Assembly: GCA_016708125.1 (NCBI GenBank) | Contig: JADJGF010000006.1 | Coordinates: 1 to 16,980, forward strand | Direction of reading: 5' to 3' | DNA from: Ignavibacteriota bacterium | Lineage (GTDB): Bacteria; Bacteroidota; Ignavibacteria; Ignavibacteriales; Melioribacteraceae | DNA: 16,980 nucleotides | Shown here: piece after piece, positions 12,432 to 16,980 of the stretch | Numbering within the stretch: position 1 is the stretch's first letter | How the letters are laid out: every line of letters starts with the position of its first letter | Notes under the pieces: generated by a model | What the model was told of the DNA's origin: nothing | Seen by the model: the letters and a program-made list of their open reading frames with translations, nothing else | The model's database searches: none | Position numbers and translations under genes: made by a program

Positions 12432-13875
12432 ATGGCAGTAGGTGATTTTGATCGTTATTACAGTGTGAACCCGATTGAGGCGTGGAGCCAAAACCGGTGG
12501 AGTGCGGTTGATCCCGCTATCGCCGTGGCTTTTCGTCAGAAGTCGCTGTTCACCCCCCTGGTCGACTGGGTGGCCCTGGAGTCGTTGGCTGCTGGAACTG
12601 GCACCACCAACCCCACGGAGATCACGACTGGTCGCGAGGCTTTGCCCGGCCACACCAATCACAACCCGATTGGTACTCGCGCCAAGTACATCAACCCCGA
12701 CTACGTGGATAGTCGGGAGCGCAAAGCTACTGTCACGCTTGCGCTATGGTGGCAAAATCCAGCTCGAGTCCTACGATCGACTAGTGAATATGTGGCGCAG
12801 TGGCGGCACGCAGGGCTTCATCGATGGTATCTTGCAGACCCACTTGAGTAACTCAATTGTGGGTACTGCGGAGAAGATCGCTCGTGATAGCCTGCTGACG
12901 ATGGGAACTGTTCGCAGTTACGCGGGTGGCGCTTCCAGCGTTGCTGGCCTGTCGGCTACGACTGACTTCACGCTCGACGAGAAGATCCTGCGCGATATCA
13001 AGCTGAAGATGTCGGTTCGCTCGAAGTGGGCTTTCCAGAACTTTGGCGACTATGCCAATCCGATTCCAGGCACCAATATGTACTTGGTTATCACCACCCC
13101 TGGTGTTTTCCACAGTCTGTTCAGTAATATGAACAGCGAGTACGTACAGCGCCTGACGGGTCTTGGCAATCAGTCGATCATGAACCTGGACATGGTTGCC
13201 TACGAGGGCTTTGTCTTCATGCAGTCGTGGGATGCGGCGCTGTTCAACATGGGTCCGATCACCGAGCAAGTTGCTATCACTGAGCCGATTAATGCCGGCG
13301 ACGGCGCTCCTGATCCCGATACCACGTCGATTGACTCGACCTGGTACGTGGGGCAGTCCTCGGCTGGCATCAAGCACTATGTCCAGTGCAGCGACTTCGC
13401 TGATTCGGTCTTCTATCCTGGCGACTTTGTGACCCTGCACACCAGCCGCACTAACGCTTGGGGCGTGACTGATGGCGTCGATGTGACTGATGGTTACACC
13501 GAAGTCTTTGAAGTTGCCACCGTGGATCACTCCACCAACCGCATCACCTTCCGCACTCCGGTTATGACTGACTACACCACGCAGTACAGCCATACCACCT
13601 TGGGCGGCGCTGGTGCAGTTGGCACGGCCTTCGCCTTCTTGACGAAAGGCTTGCACGTCCAGCCGGCCTACATCTTCGGCGCGCGCGGGGGCTTGCGCTT
13701 CGCCATGCGCAAAGGCGTGCAGATCTACAACCCGCCCGCCATTGACGACTTCCAGACGACTACTCGCGTAAGCTGGGATATGTTTGGCGAGATGAACCGC
13801 TGGAACCCTGATCTATGGGAAGTTCACATGGCTGTGGGTAGCTGGGGCAACCGCGGCGACGTGACACTGGGTTAA
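12432..13875 (+). CDS. Major capsid protein, with one-base frame break
   Basis: The main shell protein, about 480 residues if repaired. The ATG at 12432 has GGAG upstream and the first frame runs through GREALPGHTNHNPIGTRAKY to RERKATVTL, then loses sense and stops at 12849-12851. The second frame (plus one) continues naturally from RYGGKIQLESYDRLVNMW, through GGTQGFIDGILQTHLSNSIV and a long C-terminal part to VTLG. The two meet at CTTGCGC, 12738-12744, where dropping one base restores TLRYGG. The fold is probably HK97-type, judged by length, position after the scaffold and the helical spine-like segment. The break is either an indel error, a real mutation, or much less likely a programmed shift, since the first-frame product alone is only 139 residues. 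Confidence 0.85.
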
Positions 13876-13881
13876 TCTATC

Positions 13882-14496
13882 ATGGCATGGTCTTGGGCTG
13901 AATTCACACTGCTGCTAGGCAGGACATTGGACGACGAGGATAACGCCAACCCGGCGCACTCTACCAATGTTCGTGTCGATGGCTTGAATGCTGCGCTACG
14001 TGCGTTTGCAGCCCATAGACCTATCCAGAGTAGAGCAACCTTTGGTGCAGTAAGCTCTTTCACATTACCTACTGACTGCTATCGGATTGCGGCGATTGTG
14101 GCCGTAGACGAGGACGGTTCTTCTGTTTCCTTGTCTGCCGCCACAATCGGCAATCCGGGCGAGATGTTTGACGAGGATAGCTACTGGGTTTGGGGGACTA
14201 CGGTATTTCTTGGTAAAGAGTATGTGTCTTCCACTCTGTATTATCACGCCTACTATCCGACAGTCAGCACATCAACGACTGACATTGCTGTTCCAACGTG
14301 GGCCAGAGATGCGATAGTTTACATGACTGCGGCCCACTGCCTTGTACCAAATATGACTAGCCGGGCTAGGTTGGGCGCGTTCAATGACAAGGCTGACGCA
14401 TCGCCCATTCAGAACAGCCTGATCCAGGCGTCTAACTGGTACATCAGCCAGTTTGATCGCATTGTGGGCGCACATCGCCAAGTGGTGGGTTTGTAA
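13882..14496 (+). CDS. Head-tail adaptor (connector) protein
   Basis: A 204-residue protein following the capsid gene. The helical start WSWAEFTLLLGRTLDDED, then NVRVDGLNAALRAFAAHRP, a beta-rich centre (YRIAAIVAVDEDG, SYWVWGTTVFLG), and a C-terminal helical region (WARDAIVYMTAAHCLVP ... NWYISQFDRIVG) fit the head-completion/adaptor proteins that sit under the portal. The ATG at 13882 has no clear Shine-Dalgarno, so coupling to the capsid gene 6 bases upstream is likely. The end overlaps the next gene by one base (TAATG). Identification is by order and fold shape. Confidence 0.7.
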   Translation: MAWSWAEFTLLLGRTLDDEDNANPAHSTNVRVDGLNAALRAFAAHRPIQSRATFGAVSSFTLPTDCYRIAAIVAVDEDGSSVSLSAATIGNPGEMFDEDSYWVWGTTVFLGKEYVSSTLYYHAYYPTVSTSTTDIAVPTWARDAIVYMTAAHCLVPNMTSRARLGAFNDKADASPIQNSLIQASNWYISQFDRIVGAHRQVVGL

Positions 14497-15053
14497 TGCA
14501 AATCTCTACCAAGATCGCCCAGGCCGTAGAAGCTCATCTAGAGACAATGCTAGATGCTGATCTTGCAGAGTACGGCTTGGACGATTACGAGATCAAGCTA
14601 GGGCGCTTACAAGCTGATCCCGAGCGGCCCGCCATCAACCTGATGGTGCATATCGGTAAACCGCGTGACACCAAGTGGGTAGATGAAGCGTCTGGATCGA
14701 GATATGTACGATCTGCTGGCGGGATCATGGGATATGATCGCGGCGAGTCCATGGCAATCGGAGAAGTTGGCGGGGGCCGAACATGGCTGCGCCGTTTCAC
14801 GGTAGAGGGTTCTGTCTTCTTCACCCGTACAAAAGAAGATCGAGACACAGCCAACGAATTGGCGAACACGGTAAGGGGATTGATCGAGAATTACTTGAGT
14901 CCTGCTATCGTGTTGGGTCTTGAAGATGACTTTGGGGAAAGGGCTTATCGCCTGATGCTCAATGCATCTGCGGCAGAGGAAAGGGGTGGCCCTAAGAGCC
15001 ACATCTGGGAATTCTGGGTGTATTTCACGGTTGAGACCGTGCGCCCACACTAA
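14496..15053 (+). CDS. Tail terminator / tail completion protein
   Basis: A 185-residue protein, starting at the TAATG junction with the adaptor gene. An N-terminal helix (ISTKIAQAVEAHLETMLDADL), beta strands carrying a basic/Gly-rich loop (RYVRSAGGIMGYDRG), and a long helix (RDTANELANTVRGLIENYL) followed by an antiparallel strand pair (SHIWEFWVYFTVETVR) fit the alpha/beta fold of tail terminators (gpU/gp17-like) that cap the tail tube and join it to the head. The gene order adaptor - terminator - major tail protein is standard. No separate head-closure gene is seen between them. Confidence 0.65.
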   Translation: MQISTKIAQAVEAHLETMLDADLAEYGLDDYEIKLGRLQADPERPAINLMVHIGKPRDTKWVDEASGSRYVRSAGGIMGYDRGESMAIGEVGGGRTWLRRFTVEGSVFFTRTKEDRDTANELANTVRGLIENYLSPAIVLGLEDDFGERAYRLMLNASAAEERGGPKSHIWEFWVYFTVETVRPH

Positions 15054-15064
15054 GGAGAAAAACA

Positions 15065-16294
15065 ATGCCTGTTTCTGGTATGAGGGCTGCATTTGGATGG
15101 GTGGGGCAGGTCGCGCAGGACGACTTTCCAGCAGCCGGGGAATACAACGACAACGGTATGACCTGGCACAAGGTTCTTGGTGGCGACATGAGTCTGCAAG
15201 ACGATCAACGCCCCTATGAGCCTGAAATTGGTGGCTCGCTCTTACCGCCCGGCACCTACAAGAGTTCTTATTGGAGCGGTGGGCAGTTGGCGATGCGTCC
15301 CCGACTGGCTATCAGCGGAACCGCAACCAAGGCCAATGGGCTGGTTCCACTGTTCTGGACGTTCGCTGGCAGCGCCGCGAAAGTGGCGTCTACGCTGGTT
15401 GTAACGACTGCTACGATCCCTGCTGCTGCGATGGGTACTGCTACCACCGTGGCTGATATCACTGGTCTGGGTGGTGGCGCCCATGAGGTGATGATCTTCC
15501 CCGGCGCTAGCGGTTCCATTCTGTTTGGTTCTGAACAGGGTGATGGTGACAACAAATGGCTGACAATGCGGCGTGCTATTCCCACGTCTGACGGCTACAT
15601 TGGCGAAACCTTCTACAATACCAAGGTGGCATCGATCAGTCTGTCGGCTGCATCGACTGGCCCGATTGGTATGGAAGTGGCCTTTGTCGGTGGCGCTGGC
15701 AACTCGGACACCTATGAGCAGTATGTGCTTGAGAAGTCTACCGGTTTGCTGACTGCGGCTAATGGCTGGGCGATTAGCACTGCGGCCAACGTTGATACCA
15801 TTCCTATGACTGGCGGTGGCTGGGTGAAGCAGGGCGCGTTGAGTTCTGCCGAGAAGCGGTATGTGCGTGACCTGCAGATCACCTTACAGGGTAACATCAC
15901 CCGTCCACAGGATCAGACGATGGTAGGACAGTATGCCCCTGGTGGCTACTCGATCCTTGGTCGGCAGATCGGTATCAGCTATACCTTCCTGTGGGACAAT
16001 CCTGATCTGTATCGCCAGATCAAGTTGGGTGGCACCAGTGGCACCGAGTGGAGCCAAACGCCTTATGTGACGCCTTTCTGGGCATCCTTCCCTGATATCG
16101 CTGGCACCAGCGCCATGGGCTTCTTCGCCCAGAACGTACACTGGATGTCTGCGCCTATCGGCGTGCAGGGTGAGAGCCAGGTGATCATGCGCGTGAGCGG
16201 TTTGGTTGCTGATGCTACTGGTGCCCAGTGGGGCTTGTGGCTTGCCAAGACTGGTGCAACTGGTATGACGGCTGCATCTGTGTGGCCCGTCTAA
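15065..16294 (+). CDS. Major tail tube protein
   Basis: A 409-residue, Gly/Ser/Thr-rich beta protein with AAGGAG upstream of the ATG at 15065. Tail tube proteins of long-tailed phages stack in hexameric rings to make the DNA channel. Supporting features are the start MPVSGMRAAFGWVGQ, repeated beta segments (LVVTTATIPAAAMGTA, MEVAFVGGAG), and a middle and C-terminal pattern (YVRDLQITLQGNITRP, ISYTFLWDNPDLYRQI) that resembles two tail-tube domains in tandem. The length is on the large side for a single domain, so a duplicated fold is likely. The tail type (siphovirus or myovirus) is not decided, since no sheath gene is visible. Confidence 0.75.
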   Translation: MPVSGMRAAFGWVGQVAQDDFPAAGEYNDNGMTWHKVLGGDMSLQDDQRPYEPEIGGSLLPPGTYKSSYWSGGQLAMRPRLAISGTATKANGLVPLFWTFAGSAAKVASTLVVTTATIPAAAMGTATTVADITGLGGGAHEVMIFPGASGSILFGSEQGDGDNKWLTMRRAIPTSDGYIGETFYNTKVASISLSAASTGPIGMEVAFVGGAGNSDTYEQYVLEKSTGLLTAANGWAISTAANVDTIPMTGGGWVKQGALSSAEKRYVRDLQITLQGNITRPQDQTMVGQYAPGGYSILGRQIGISYTFLWDNPDLYRQIKLGGTSGTEWSQTPYVTPFWASFPDIAGTSAMGFFAQNVHWMSAPIGVQGESQVIMRVSGLVADATGAQWGLWLAKTGATGMTAASVWPV

Positions 16295-16308
16295 GGGAGC
16301 AATGAGAG

Positions 16309-16710
16309 ATGACTAAGACTAACACTGTGGCTACGCTGCCGATTGAGGTTGCTGATCTCAATGCTGCGGCAAGCCTTACTGCTGCGGGTATCGTCGAGTT
16401 GGCAACTACGGCAGAGGCCATCACTGGCACTGACGCTGTGCGGGCTGTGACTCCGGCGAATGTGCGCTCGGTGCTGACTGGTTTGAAGACGATCAGCTTC
16501 AACGGTAAGAACGGCGCCGGCGCTATCTCTGCCGTGGGAACCGTAGTCGGAGACAAGGTGCTTGATGTGTTCGGCTTGACTGATGGTGCGCTGGGTTCGG
16601 TTGATACTCTGTACGAGACAACCATCACAGTCAACGATCAGATCCAACAAGTGTCGGCTAGCGACTTGTCGCTCAAGATCTACTGCGCGCTCATCCTCGC
16701 GGTAGTGTAG
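16309..16710 (+). CDS. Small tail protein with tail-fibre repeat motif
   Basis: A 133-residue protein. The stretch AGIVELATTAEAITGTDAVR, continuing AVTPANVRSVL, is the classical phage tail-fibre repeat (GIV.LAT..EA..G.D..RAVTP). After it, SFNGKNGAGAISAVGTVVGD and ETTITVNDQIQQVSASDLSL form beta segments as in fibre or neck proteins. It is much shorter than a normal fibre gene. A GGGAG sequence precedes the ATG at 16309. It may be a head or tail decoration, or a small fibre subunit. Confidence 0.65.
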   Translation: MTKTNTVATLPIEVADLNAAASLTAAGIVELATTAEAITGTDAVRAVTPANVRSVLTGLKTISFNGKNGAGAISAVGTVVGDKVLDVFGLTDGALGSVDTLYETTITVNDQIQQVSASDLSLKIYCALILAVV

Positions 16711-16731
16711 CAGCAAAAGGAGAACGAACGA

Positions 16732-16950
16732 ATGAAAGGCTATGTGAGACTGACTAACCCTGAAGAGGAAATCTTCTTGGGGGAAGGAGCGGGGACTGCG
16801 CCGATGGTGGGCGGTGACACACTACAATACCGAGTGTGGGATCGCTCTGGGCAGACGATATACATTCCAGCCGAGCGGCTGGTGACAATCCGACTGGGGC
16901 CAGGGACGCGGCCTGATGGGTACGCGCCCTGTTCCCCGGTTGAAGAATAA
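16732..16950 (+). CDS. Small hypothetical protein
   Basis: A 72-residue beta-rich protein with AGGAG before the ATG at 16732. The sequence (YVRLTNPEEEIFLGEGAG, LQYRVWDRSGQTIYIPAERL) reads as a compact beta fold, and it ends with a Pro/Cys tail (APCSPVEE). No family recognised. Location after the tail-fibre-repeat protein suggests a virion or tail-assembly gene. The following 30 bases hold only a six-codon open frame (MPAKRR), with no supported gene. Confidence 0.55.
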   Translation: MKGYVRLTNPEEEIFLGEGAGTAPMVGGDTLQYRVWDRSGQTIYIPAERLVTIRLGPGTRPDGYAPCSPVEE

Positions 16951-16980
16951 AATGCCGGCAAAGAGACGTTAGCAGAAGCG

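Noticed and set aside
12738..12851. Programmed plus-one frameshift in the capsid gene as the main explanation
   Set aside because: No strong slippery codon pair, internal Shine-Dalgarno or nearby stop codon was seen, and the short product would not be a useful capsid. Kept only as a minor alternative.
12853..13656. 267-codon open frame on the minus strand
   Set aside because: It is the mirror of the capsid gene on the other strand; its Arg/His/Val-rich translation is typical of antisense reading.
16952..16972. Possible small gene start MPAKRR at the right edge
   Set aside because: It stops after six codons. It might be the start of a frame-broken gene, but the window ends too soon to tell.
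1..16980. tRNA, rRNA, CRISPR array, insertion sequence, attachment site
   Set aside because: No cloverleaf, regular spaced repeat, transposase or integrase was seen by eye. A weak tRNA could be missed without a covariance search.

Overview
This window looks like part of the genome of a tailed double-stranded DNA bacteriophage or a closely related prophage. It carries a large terminase, portal, scaffold-like protein, major capsid protein, head-tail adaptor, tail terminator and major tail protein in the order typical of HK97-type head and tail modules. The only metabolism genes are of the kind phages carry (thyX, MazG-like). No bacterial housekeeping genes, rRNA, tRNA, integrase, transposase or CRISPR array were seen. 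The base composition looks balanced and ribosome binding sites are mostly AGGAG-like. The host cannot be identified from the sequence alone.

Layout. Positions 1-5077, all minus strand, form one compact early operon. In transcription order it holds a RecA-fold ATPase (Sak4-like recombinase), a small Cys-rich protein, an acidic helical protein, a small membrane protein, an HNH nuclease, a MazG-like pyrophosphohydrolase, a RusA-like Holliday junction resolvase, ThyX, and then five small proteins of unknown or weakly inferred function, the last running off the left edge. Neighbouring genes mostly overlap by ATGA or TGATG junctions. Positions 5078-5231 are a divergent control region. It has a near-consensus promoter for the early operon (TTGACA, 17 bp, TACAAT), a second promoter-like pair facing right, and a 10-bp inverted repeat over the right-facing -35 that looks like a repressor operator. 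Positions 5232-16950, all plus strand, are the late module: a broken HNH-like frame, terL, two small genes, a strong intrinsic terminator, portal, small genes including two related beta-rich structural proteins and an FmdB-type zinc ribbon, scaffold, major capsid, adaptor, tail terminator, major tail protein, a tail-fibre-repeat protein and a small unknown protein.

How it works together. The left operon supplies recombination and junction resolution (ATPase, RusA) and nucleotide-pool control (ThyX makes dTMP, MazG-like proteins may remove unwanted NTPs). The right operon packages DNA and builds the head and tail. The divergent control region is the likely switch between the two programmes.

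Oddities. Three places need a one-base shift to give a sensible protein: the major capsid gene (near 12738-12744), the small membrane protein (near 3441-3444) and the HNH-like frame before terL (near 5241). Together these suggest either indel errors in the assembly or real frame breaks. Other points worth a look are a perfect 18-bp hairpin at 802-849, an identical 17-base palindrome at 853-869 and 11671-11687, and a terminator directly in front of a portal gene that has no visible ribosome binding site.
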